The notes under the pieces: generated by a model
Told to the model about the DNA's origin: nothing
Database searches by the model: none
What the model saw: the letters and a program-made list of their open reading frames with translations, nothing else
Made by a program: the position numbers and the translations under genes
In this document: piece after piece, positions 1 to 5,041 of the stretch
Position numbering within the stretch: position 1 is the stretch's first letter
Layout of the letters: every line of letters starts with the position of its first letter
Assembly: GCF_000725805.1 (NCBI RefSeq)
Contig: NZ_JOFT01000067.1
Coordinates: forward strand, 1-11,232
DNA: 11,232 nucleotides
Source: Streptomyces xanthophaeus
GTDB lineage: Bacteria > Actinomycetota > Actinomycetes > Streptomycetales > Streptomycetaceae
Direction of reading: 5' to 3'

Positions 1-58
1 ACGGACGCTTCCTTTGTACTCACCCTCTCGGGCTTTCCTCCGGGCTTCGTTCTTCGTT

Positions 59-173
59 TCCGACTCTATCAGACTCTTTCGTGTCCGATTCCCGGTCGAG
101 GCGGGTTTCGCTTTCCAGGTTTCCGCTTTCGCGTTTCCCTTTCCGGCGAGTCCGACTCTATCAGATCCTTTCG
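59..173 (-). repeat. Duplicated 23-bp promoter-like element
   Basis: Positions 59-81 and 151-173 are direct repeats differing at two bases, with 69 bp between them. On the minus strand each contains CTGATAGAGTCGGA, with TAGAGT as a probable -10. Upstream of the 151-173 copy, GGGTCA lies 17 bp away as a weak -35; the other copy has no convincing -35. They are best explained as tandem rRNA promoters that arose by duplication. Confidence 0.6.
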
Positions 174-250
174 GGCCTGACCCCCAGTCAGCGGGGTTTG
201 CCATCCGGGCTGTTGGGCCCTTGCGGCGAGTGAGACAGTAGCGGATTCCC

Positions 251-274
251 GGCCGCCGAACCTAATCGGCGGCC
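251..274. other. Perfect 9-bp stem-loop within the rRNA promoter region
   Basis: The arms GGCCGCCGA (251-259) and TCGGCGGCC (266-274) are exact reverse complements around a six-base loop. No T-tract follows on either strand. It sits between the upstream promoter (417-445) and the two repeated promoter-like elements. It could be a structure in the leader transcript or a partial terminator; its role is unknown. Confidence 0.5.
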
Positions 275-416
275 GCGTCCTGCGGACACGGATTCCTCAT
301 TCGCAAATACGCATGAAAACGAGACGACAAAGTGCGTCGTTCGTTCGAATGTGTAGGTGCGGGATGGCTGTCCGGGGACCGACCGGGGTCGGCGCTCACT
401 TCGGACAACTCGAAGA

Positions 417-445
417 ACCTTACGGACCGGGCACACCTGTGTCAA
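417..445 (-). promoter_or_regulatory. Strong housekeeping sigma promoter firing toward the rRNA operon
   Basis: On the minus strand a perfect -35 TTGACA (445-440) is separated by exactly 17 bp from a -10 TAAGGT (422-417). This is the best match to the vegetative (HrdB-type) consensus in the window. A transcript would start near 410 and run left through the leader. It is probably the most upstream of several rrn promoters. The assignment to the rRNA operon rests on the downstream leader sequence. Confidence 0.82.
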
Positions 446-507
446 CCCCTGGCTGACCGGCAGGCGGCACGTACGTGAACTTCACCCCGTCCTCATCCCT
501 CCCCGTC

Positions 508-513
508 TACCCT
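508..513 (+). promoter_or_regulatory. Candidate -10 box for the trpS leader transcript
   Basis: TACCCT lies 7 nt before the ATG of the leader peptide, so transcription would begin at or next to that ATG and the leader would be translated from a leaderless message. No good -35 lies at 17-18 bp; TTCACC (481-486) resembles one but the spacer would be 21 bp. There is also no clear Shine-Dalgarno before 520, which fits a leaderless start. Confidence 0.35.
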
Positions 514-519
514 GAGCCC

Positions 520-567
520 ATGACTGCGCATGCGCTCATGCTCGACCTTCGTTGGTGGGCCGCCTGA
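520..567 (+). CDS. Trp-rich leader peptide of the trpS attenuator
   Basis: This 15-codon ORF encodes MTAHALMLDLRWWAA and ends at TGA (565-567). Two consecutive Trp codons (TGG TGG, 553-558) stand three codons before the stop, immediately in front of a GC-rich hairpin. This is the hallmark of ribosome-mediated transcription attenuation: ribosomes stall there when charged Trp-tRNA is scarce. It is followed by a tryptophanyl-tRNA synthetase gene, so the sensed molecule and the gene product match. An internal ATG (538) could also start it. Attenuation by a leader peptide has, to my recollection, been reported for the auxiliary, indolmycin-resistant trpRS1 of S. coelicolor, and this appears to be the orthologous locus. 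Confidence 0.85.
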   Translation: MTAHALMLDLRWWAA

Positions 568-601
568 CGGCGGCTGACCTTCTGCGCGAGCACGCATGCG
601 C
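526..601 (+). promoter_or_regulatory. Outer pairing and 1:2 / 2:3 segments of the trp attenuator
   Basis: Three competing pairings can be seen. (a) GCGCATGCG (526-534) plus TGCTC (539-543) pair with GAGCA (588-592) plus CGCATGCGC (593-601), enclosing the Trp codons. (b) GCCGCC (559-564) pairs with GGCGGC (569-574) across a 4-nt loop. (c) CGGCGGC (568-574) can instead pair with GCCGCCG (608-614), which is most of the 5' arm of the terminator. A ribosome stalled on the Trp codons would cover 559-567, break (b), permit (c) and so block the terminator. The pairings are read from the sequence; the switching order is inferred. Confidence 0.75.
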
Positions 602-604
602 TCC

Positions 605-637
605 ACGGCCGCCGCCTCGGCGGCCGTTCTCGTTTCT
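605..637 (+). terminator. Attenuator terminator upstream of trpS
   Basis: The arms ACGGCCGCC (605-613) and GGCGGCCGT (619-627) form a perfect 9-bp stem with a 5-nt loop, followed by a pyrimidine tract with several Ts (626-637). It lies between the leader peptide and the trpS start, so it would stop transcription before the gene unless the antiterminator forms. For this GC-rich genome the T-tract is good. Confidence 0.8.
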
Positions 638-708
638 CCCCTCCCGGGGAGTGGCCCGGCCGCCCGGCGCGACGGCACCGGCACCACTCACACACGGGAG
701 AGCAGGAC

Positions 709-1707
709 ATGACGAGGATCTTCAGCGGGATCAAGCCGAGCGGGCATCTGACCCTGGGCAACTACCTGGGCGCCGTCCGGCAGTGGGTCGCCTCCGACCA
801 GGAGCCGGACGAGGCCCTGTTCTGCGTGGTGGACCTGCACGCGCTGACCGTCGAGCACGATCCGGCCCGCGTACGAAGGCTCACCCGGCAGGCGGCGACG
901 CTGCTGCTCGCCGCCGGGCTCGATCCACAGCGCTGCACGCTGTTCGTCCAGAGCCACGTCGACGAGCACACGCGACTGGCGTACCTGCTGGAGTGCACCG
1001 CTTCCGACGGGGAGCTGCGGCGGATGATCCAGTACAAGGAGAAGGCGGCGAGGGCCCAGGGGGCCGGCGAGGGCGTACGGCTCTCGCTGCTCACCTATCC
1101 CGTGCTGATGGCCGCCGACATCCTGGCGTACGGGGCCCAGGAGGTGCCGGTCGGTGAGGACCAGCGCCAGCACGTCGAGCTGACCCGCGATCTGGCCGTG
1201 CGCTTCAACCAGCGCTACGGGCACACCTTCACCGTGCCGAAGGCGACGCATCCGAAGGTCGCGGCGCGGGTCATGGACCTCCAGGAGCCGACCTCGAAGA
1301 TGGGGAAGTCCCACGAGAACGGGGCCGGCATCGTCTACCTGCTCGACGAACCGGAGGTCGTCACCAAGAAGGTGATGCGGGCCGTCACGGACACGGGGGA
1401 CGGCGGGGTCGTCTACGACCGGCAGGCCCGGCCGGGGGTCGCGAACCTCCTCGACCTGCTGGCCGCCTGCACCGGCGGCGATCCCGCGGCGCTCGCCGGG
1501 GGCTACAGCGGCTACGGGGCGCTCAAGCGGGACGTCGCCGACGCCGTGGTGGAGCTGCTGCGGCCCGTACGGGAGCGGCACGCGGAGCTCGCCGCCGATC
1601 CCGGGGCGGTGGAGAAGGTGCTGCGCGAGGGAGCCGGACGGGCGCGGGCGCTGGCGCGGCCCCTCGTGGACCGGGCCCACGAGGCCATCGGGCTGCTCGC
1701 GCCCTGA
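709..1707 (+). CDS. trpS: Tryptophanyl-tRNA synthetase, auxiliary (attenuation-controlled) type
   Basis: This cytoplasmic class Ic aminoacyl-tRNA synthetase activates tryptophan with ATP and charges tRNA-Trp. It has 332 residues, close to the 328 of Geobacillus TrpRS, and aligns well with it by eye. Residues 4-21 carry the HIGH-type signature (SGIKPSGHLTLGNYLG, with TLGN as the HIGH equivalent). VDLHALT spans 41-47, MAADILAYG and EVPVGEDQRQH follow, and the KMSKS loop is KMGKS (197-201). The ATG at 709 has a purine-rich site (GGGAG, 696-700) upstream. Residue 9 is Lys where the Geobacillus enzyme has Gln; that position lines the Trp/indolmycin pocket as I recall, so antibiotic resistance is plausible but unproven. 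Expression is probably induced by Trp-tRNA starvation through the upstream attenuator. A second, housekeeping trpS is expected elsewhere in the genome. Confidence 0.95.
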   Translation: MTRIFSGIKPSGHLTLGNYLGAVRQWVASDQEPDEALFCVVDLHALTVEHDPARVRRLTRQAATLLLAAGLDPQRCTLFVQSHVDEHTRLAYLLECTASDGELRRMIQYKEKAARAQGAGEGVRLSLLTYPVLMAADILAYGAQEVPVGEDQRQHVELTRDLAVRFNQRYGHTFTVPKATHPKVAARVMDLQEPTSKMGKSHENGAGIVYLLDEPEVVTKKVMRAVTDTGDGGVVYDRQARPGVANLLDLLAACTGGDPAALAGGYSGYGALKRDVADAVVELLRPVRERHAELAADPGAVEKVLREGAGRARALARPLVDRAHEAIGLLAP

Positions 1708-1718
1708 CGGGACCTGCC

Positions 1719-1753
1719 GGGTACGGGCGCCCGCTCGGGCGGGGCCCCTACCC
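1719..1753 (+). terminator. GC-rich stem-loop after trpS
   Basis: Twelve bases after the trpS stop, GGGTA (1719-1723) can pair with TACCC (1749-1753), around an inner CGCCCG/CGGGCG hairpin (1728-1741). There is no T-tract, as is common for Streptomyces terminators. It lies between convergent trpS and proC and could serve trpS. Confidence 0.4.
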
Positions 1754-1814
1754 GCGGACCGTAGCCGCGGACCGTACCCGCGGACCGTGACCGCGGCTCG
1801 TATCCGCGGGCCCC
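1750..1814. repeat. Five-unit 13-bp tandem repeat, each with a CCGCGG palindrome
   Basis: Units start at 1750, 1763, 1776, 1789 and 1802: ACCCGCGGACCGT, AGCCGCGGACCGT, ACCCGCGGACCGT, GACCGCGGCTCGT, ATCCGCGGGCCCC. The first three are almost identical and the last two have decayed. The array ends 13 bp before the proC stop and is wholly intergenic between convergent genes. It may be slippage-derived filler, a protein-binding array or part of the terminator zone. Confidence 0.85.
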
Positions 1815-1827
1815 GGGCCCTGGTGGG

Positions 1828-2637
1828 TCAGCTGTTGCCGGAGGCGAGTTCGCGGCTACGGTCGCGGGCGGCTTCGAGGGCGGCGATCAGGGCGGCCCGT
1901 ACGCCGTGCTTCTCCAGCTCGACGATGGCGTTGATCGTCGTACCGGCCGGGGAGGTGACGGCCTCGCGGAGCTTGACCGGGTGCTCGCCGCTGTCGCGGA
2001 GCATGACGGCGGCGCCGATGGCGGCCTGGACGATCAGGTCGTGGGCCTGGGCGCGGGGCAGGCCGAGGAGGATGCCCGCGTCGGTCATGGCCTCGACGAG
2101 GAAGTAGAAGTAGGCGGGTCCGGAGCCGGAGAGGGCGGTGGCCGCGTCCTGCTGGGACTCCGGGACGCGCAGGGTCTTGCCGACGCCGCCGAAGATCTCC
2201 TCGGTGTGCAGGAGGTGCGCGGCGGTGGCGTGGCTGCCGGCCGAGATGACGGACATGGCCTCGTCGACGAGGGCGGGGGTGTTCGTCATGACGCGGACGA
2301 CGGGGGTGCCGGTGGCGAGCCGCTCCTCGAAGAAGGAGGTCGGGATGCCGGCGGCGCCGCTGATGACCAGGCGGTCGGCGGGGACGTGCGGGGCGAGCTC
2401 CTCCAGGAGCTTGCCCATGTCCTGCGGCTTGACCGTGAGGATGAGGGTGTCGGCGCGCTTGGCGGCCTCGGCGTTGCTGACGGCCTCGACGCCGTAACGG
2501 GTGCGGAGCTCCTCGGCGCGTTCCGGGCGGCGGGCGGTGACGAGGAGCTTCGAGGCCGGCCAGCCGCCGCGGATCATCCCGCTGAGCAGGGCTTCGCCGA
2601 TCTTGCCGGTACCGAGGACTGCGACTGTCTGGGTCAT
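1828..2637 (-). CDS. proC: Pyrroline-5-carboxylate reductase
   Basis: The enzyme reduces 1-pyrroline-5-carboxylate to L-proline with NAD(P)H, the last step of proline synthesis, in the cytoplasm. The 269-residue product begins with a Rossmann nucleotide-binding motif (VLGTGKIGEALLSG, 7-20). LTVKPQ (67-72) and the TALSGSGPAYFYFLVEAM segment (167-184) follow. The C-terminal family signature (KLREAVTSPAGTTINAIVELE, about 222-242) closes it. I chose the ATG at 2637 because GAGGTGG stands about 8 nt upstream and the Rossmann strand begins right after; a start at 2682 would add 15 unlikely residues. The gene lies 103 bp downstream of the ABC permease on the same strand, so it may be co-transcribed with it or have its own promoter, which I could not identify. 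It converges with trpS. Confidence 0.95.
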   Translation of the reverse strand: MTQTVAVLGTGKIGEALLSGMIRGGWPASKLLVTARRPERAEELRTRYGVEAVSNAEAAKRADTLILTVKPQDMGKLLEELAPHVPADRLVISGAAGIPTSFFEERLATGTPVVRVMTNTPALVDEAMSVISAGSHATAAHLLHTEEIFGGVGKTLRVPESQQDAATALSGSGPAYFYFLVEAMTDAGILLGLPRAQAHDLIVQAAIGAAVMLRDSGEHPVKLREAVTSPAGTTINAIVELEKHGVRAALIAALEAARDRSRELASGNS

Positions 2638-2686
2638 GCCCGATCCACCTCGCCGAACGAACGTAAGGACGTACGGGCTCATCCTT

Positions 2687-2721
2687 GCACCCGCGCGGTG
2701 CGCGGGGGGCGGACCGTCCGC
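2687..2721 (-). terminator. Weak hairpins between the ABC permease and proC
   Basis: Two short inverted repeats lie in this 103-bp gap. GCGGAC/GTCCGC occupies 2709-2721 with a 1-nt centre, and GCACC/GGTGC occupies 2687-2701 with a 5-nt loop. Neither has a T-tract. They might attenuate read-through from the ABC operon into proC. Confidence 0.3.
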
Positions 2722-2740
2722 TCCGTGGTCAGGCGGTGGG

Positions 2741-3541
2741 TCAGGGCGTGCGGCGGCGGAGGGTGGCCGCGCCGAGGGCGAGGACGAGCAGGGCGCATCC
2801 GGCGACGATCAGGGCGTCGCGGACGAAGGTGGCGGTCATGTCGGTGTGGGTGAGGACCTCGGTCATGCCGTCGACGGCGTAGGACATGGGCAGGACGTCC
2901 GAGACGGCTTCGAGGACGGGGTGCATGGTGTCGCGGGCCGCGAAGAGGCCGCAGAGCAGCAGCTGGGGGAAGATCACGGCCGGCATGAACTGGACGGCCT
3001 GGAACTCGGAGGCCGCGAAGGCGGAGACGAAGAGGCCGAGGGCGGTGCCGAGGAGGGCGTCGAGGAGGGCGACGAGCAGCAGCAGCCAGGGGGAGCCGAC
3101 CACGTCGAGGCCCAGCACCCACAGGGCGAGGCCGGTGGCGAGCAGGGACTGGAAGACGGCCACGACGCCGAAGGCGAGGGCGTATCCGGCGATGAGGTCG
3201 GCCTTGCCCAGGGGCATGGCGAGGAGGCGCTCAAGGGTGCCGGAGGTGCGTTCGCGCAGGGTGGCGATGGAGGTCACCAGGAACATCGTGATGAGGGGGA
3301 AGATCCCGAGGAGCGAGGCCCCGATGCTGTCGAAGGTCCGGGCGCTGCCGTCGAAGACGAAGCGGAGCAGGGTCAGCATCAGTACGGGGACCAGGAGCAT
3401 CAGCGCGATGGAGCGCGGGTCGTGCCGGAGCTGGCGCAGGACGCGGGCCGCGGTGGCGGTGGTGCGGGCGGCGCTGAAGGCGGAGGGCGGCGCGGAGCGC
3501 GGCGCGGGCGCGGTGGCGGAGGGCGGCGGGGCGGCGTTCAT
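2741..3541 (-). CDS. ABC-2 type exporter permease
   Basis: This 266-residue membrane subunit of an ATP-driven exporter partners the ATPase encoded just upstream. A Pro/Ala-rich cytoplasmic N-terminus (1-40) precedes about six hydrophobic segments near 44-62, 76-95, 118-142, 152-176, 183-203 and 241-262. The conserved ABC-2 cytoplasmic motif RERTSGTLERLLAMP (96-110) follows the second helix. The gene begins with ATG 3541, overlapping the ATPase TGA by 4 bp (ATGA), with GGAG eight bases upstream inside the ATPase gene. This indicates translational coupling. ABC-2 pairs of this build usually export drugs, lipids or glycans; the sequence does not tell the substrate. A longer upstream ORF in this frame is only the shadow of the ATPase gene. 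Confidence 0.92.
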   Translation of the reverse strand: MNAAPPPSATAPAPRSAPPSAFSAARTTATAARVLRQLRHDPRSIALMLLVPVLMLTLLRFVFDGSARTFDSIGASLLGIFPLITMFLVTSIATLRERTSGTLERLLAMPLGKADLIAGYALAFGVVAVFQSLLATGLALWVLGLDVVGSPWLLLLVALLDALLGTALGLFVSAFAASEFQAVQFMPAVIFPQLLLCGLFAARDTMHPVLEAVSDVLPMSYAVDGMTEVLTHTDMTATFVRDALIVAGCALLVLALGAATLRRRTP

Positions 3542-4371
3542 CGGCTCTGCTCCCTGGCGGTTGCTGCGGTCGTGGCGGTCGTGGCGGTTGCTGCGGCCTC
3601 GTCGACGAGGCGGAGGAAGCCCTCCTCGACGGTGGCGCAGTGGGTACGGGTGCGCAGTGCGTCGGGGGTGTCCTGGGCGAGGATGCGGCCCTCGCGCATG
3701 AGGAGCAGTTCGTGGCAGCGCTCGGCCTCGTCCATGACGTGGGAGGAGACGAGGATCGTGGCGCCGCGGGTGGCCGTGATCCGGTGGAAGAGGTTCCACA
3801 GGTCGCGGCGCAGTACGGGGTCGAGGCCGACGGTGGGTTCGTCGAGGACCAGCAGGTCGGGGGTGCCGAGGAGGGCGACGGCGAGGGAGACGCGGCTGCG
3901 CTGGCCGCCGGAGAGGTTTCCGGCGAGGGCGTCGGCGCGGGTGGTGAGGTCGACGTCGGTGATGGCGCGGGTGACGGCTTCGGCGCGGCGGTCGGCGGCG
4001 GCGCGGCCGGGGTCGAGGACGGCGGCGAAGTAGTCGAGGTTCTGCCGGACGGTGAGGTCGTCGTAGACGGAGGGAGCCTGGGTGACGTAGCCGATGCGGG
4101 AGCGGAGCTCGGGGTGGCCGGAGGGGCGGCCGAGGACGTCGAGGGTGCCGGTGACGTGGGACTGGCTGCCGACCACGGCGCGCATGAGGGTGGACTTGCC
4201 GCAGCCGGAGGGGCCGAGGAGGCCGGTGATGCGGCCGCGGGGGACGTCGAAGGCGATGGAGTCGATGACGGTGCGCGGGGTGCGGCCGGTGCCGCGGCGG
4301 ACGGTCAGGTCCTGGGCGTGCACGGCGGCCGGGCCGGGTGACGGGGGCCCGTCGGCCTGGTTATTCATCAT
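3538..4371 (-). CDS. ABC exporter ATP-binding protein
   Basis: This 277-residue cytoplasmic ATPase powers the ABC-2 permease encoded immediately downstream. All motifs are intact: Walker A GPSGCGKST (53-61), Q-loop YVTQAP (95-100), signature LSGGQ (153-157), Walker B LLVLDEPT (173-180), D-loop GLDP and the switch His in SSH (211). The domain ends near 255, and a low-complexity Ala/Thr tail (259-272) is encoded by a 9-bp-periodic repeat. The start is ATG 4371, or the adjacent ATG 4368. AGGAG lies 13 nt upstream, too far to be ideal, and the -10 box predicts a transcript starting at the ATG, so the message may be leaderless. The start codon lies inside a 22-bp palindrome (4361-4382), so a repressor bound there would shut the operon off. 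Confidence 0.94.
   Translation of the reverse strand: MMNNQADGPPSPGPAAVHAQDLTVRRGTGRTPRTVIDSIAFDVPRGRITGLLGPSGCGKSTLMRAVVGSQSHVTGTLDVLGRPSGHPELRSRIGYVTQAPSVYDDLTVRQNLDYFAAVLDPGRAAADRRAEAVTRAITDVDLTTRADALAGNLSGGQRSRVSLAVALLGTPDLLVLDEPTVGLDPVLRRDLWNLFHRITATRGATILVSSHVMDEAERCHELLLMREGRILAQDTPDALRTRTHCATVEEGFLRLVDEAAATATTATTAATAREQSR
3555..3596. repeat. 9-bp-periodic low-complexity repeat inside the ABC ATPase tail
   Basis: TGGCGGTTGCTGCGG occurs at 3555-3569 and again at 3582-3596. The DNA between is built of related 9-bp units (TCGTGGCGG), so the second copy lies 27 bp from the first. On the minus strand it encodes the Ala/Thr tail at the end of the ATPase. Such in-frame repeats gain and lose units easily, so the tail length probably differs between strains. 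Confidence 0.65.
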
Positions 4372-4382
4372 GTGATGAATAA
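4361..4382. promoter_or_regulatory. 22-bp AT-rich palindromic operator covering the ABC ATPase start
   Basis: The arms TTATTCATCA (4361-4370) and TGATGAATAA (4373-4382) are exact reverse complements with two bases between. In such GC-rich DNA a 20-base perfect AT-rich palindrome is striking. It covers the transcription start, most of the -10 box and the two ATG codons of the ATPase gene. This placement suits a dimeric repressor (TetR-, GntR- or MarR-like). No regulator gene is adjacent, so the cognate protein is probably encoded elsewhere. Confidence 0.8.
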
Positions 4383-4408
4383 TGCTCCTGGCGGTGCCGG
4401 GGCGTCAA
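4379..4408 (-). promoter_or_regulatory. Promoter of the ABC exporter operon
   Basis: On the minus strand TTGACG (4408-4403, five of six to consensus) is followed after 18 bp by CATTAT (4384-4379, four of six). The predicted start near 4372 is one base before the ATG at 4371, giving a leaderless message. The palindrome at 4361-4382 overlaps the -10 box and the start. Confidence 0.65.
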
Positions 4409-4431
4409 CAGGAAGGACTGAGGGCCGGTGG

Positions 4432-4956
4432 TTACTTCTTGCGCTTGGGGCGCCGCGCGGCCGGGTTGCCCGTACGGGAGCTGCGGCGGCGGGCGAATTC
4501 GGCGCGGGCGCGCTCGTACTCGGCGCGGCGCAGGTCCTCGCCCGGGGCCTCGAAGAAGCAGCGGATGAAGTACGCGATGAGGGAGCCGATGAAACCGATC
4601 GCCTTGAGGCCCTTGAGGGCGGCCTCGTCCGAGGACGGGGCGGGGCGGCGGCTGAAGGACTCCCAGGTCTTGGCGAAGGCGATGGAGCTGGCGATCGCGA
4701 AGAGGACGACCACGGAGATGCTGAGGAACGGGCCGACGTTGCCGATCTCCATGCCCTCGTAGGCGAAGCGCAGCAGGTAGGCGCTGGCCGTGGCCCCGAG
4801 CAGGGATCCGAGAGCGGCGCCGACGCGGCGCAGCATGTAGTGGCCGTCGCGGCGCAGCCAGGTCGTCCCGAAGAAGCGGATCGGCTCGGGCTCGGGCCCG
4901 GCGGGGGCCGCCGGGGCCGGCTCGGCGGGGGTCTGGTCTCGCTGGTCGTCGCTCAC
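4432..4956 (-). CDS. Small membrane protein of unknown function
   Basis: I do not recognise a named family. From GTG 4956 the product has 174 residues: an acidic, Pro/Ala-rich N-terminus (1-27), three hydrophobic segments (about 45-65, 76-96 and 117-135) and a strongly basic, Arg-rich C-terminus ending in PKRKK. The C-terminal stretch 138-158 (APGEDLRRAEYERARAEF) looks helical and charged. An upstream GTG at 5004 would add 16 residues but has no ribosome site, and the extension would contain the GATAAT -10-like hexamer (4969-4964), so I prefer 4956. GATAAT lies 8 nt before that GTG, suggesting a leaderless transcript. It sits between the SH3-domain gene and the ABC operon on the same strand; 60 bp with a promoter separate it from the latter. 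A housekeeping envelope role is possible but not shown. Confidence 0.8.
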   Translation of the reverse strand: MSDDQRDQTPAEPAPAAPAGPEPEPIRFFGTTWLRRDGHYMLRRVGAALGSLLGATASAYLLRFAYEGMEIGNVGPFLSISVVVLFAIASSIAFAKTWESFSRRPAPSSDEAALKGLKAIGFIGSLIAYFIRCFFEAPGEDLRRAEYERARAEFARRRSSRTGNPAARRPKRKK

Positions 4957-4963
4957 ATCAGCG

Positions 4964-4969
4964 ATTATC
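4964..4969 (-). promoter_or_regulatory. Candidate -10 box of the small membrane protein gene
   Basis: GATAAT (five of six to TATAAT) is read on the minus strand 8 nt before GTG 4956. No convincing -35 lies at 16-19 bp. It would give a leaderless message and helps decide between the two GTG starts. Confidence 0.45.
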
Positions 4970-5041
4970 CCCCGCCGGACCGGCCGGGCCGGGGCGTGTC
5001 TCACGTGTCAGAACGGTGACGCCCGCGGCCGCCGCAGACGC

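Larger units (their letters stand above)
1..410 (-). promoter_or_regulatory. rRNA operon 5' leader / promoter region (16S gene lies off the left edge)
   Basis: Read on the minus strand, the left end contains GGAGGAAAGCCCGAGAG followed by GGTGAGTACAAAGGAAGCG. I recognise this as the conserved leader found upstream of 16S rRNA in Streptomyces; the recognition is from memory, not a search. The stretch is less GC-rich than the rest of the window and has no codon bias, so I read no protein here. Two near-identical 23-bp copies (59-81 and 151-173, two mismatches) each carry a TAGAGT -10-like hexamer on the minus strand. This fits the tandem promoters known for Streptomyces rrn operons, although their -35 boxes are poor. 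Transcription would run leftward, divergent from the trpS leader. Confidence 0.78.

Noticed and set aside
14..445. Small ORFs (14-241 on plus, 188-445 on minus) at the left end
   Set aside because: They overlap the rRNA leader and promoters, lack actinomycete codon bias and ribosome sites, and resemble no protein family.
688..1680. Long minus-strand ORF antisense to trpS
   Set aside because: It mirrors the codon bias of trpS; the composition is biased (Arg, Gly, Val, Leu) and no domain is visible.
1750..1814. The 13-bp tandem repeat as a CRISPR array
   Set aside because: The units are contiguous, short and have no spacers, and no cas genes are present.
2638..2740. A separate promoter for proC (AAGGAT at 2686-2681, minus)
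   Set aside because: The -10-like hexamer has no -35 partner; the -35 position is a run of C. Not enough to call.
2501..4341. Plus-strand ORFs across the ABC operon rich in Gly, Glu and Ala
   Set aside because: They are antisense shadows of two clear ABC genes in high-GC DNA; their low-complexity composition has no family motif.
5005..5041. Terminator between the SH3 gene and the small membrane protein gene
   Set aside because: The gap contains only a direct repeat of GACGCC and a NotI-type palindrome; no stem-loop worth calling was seen.
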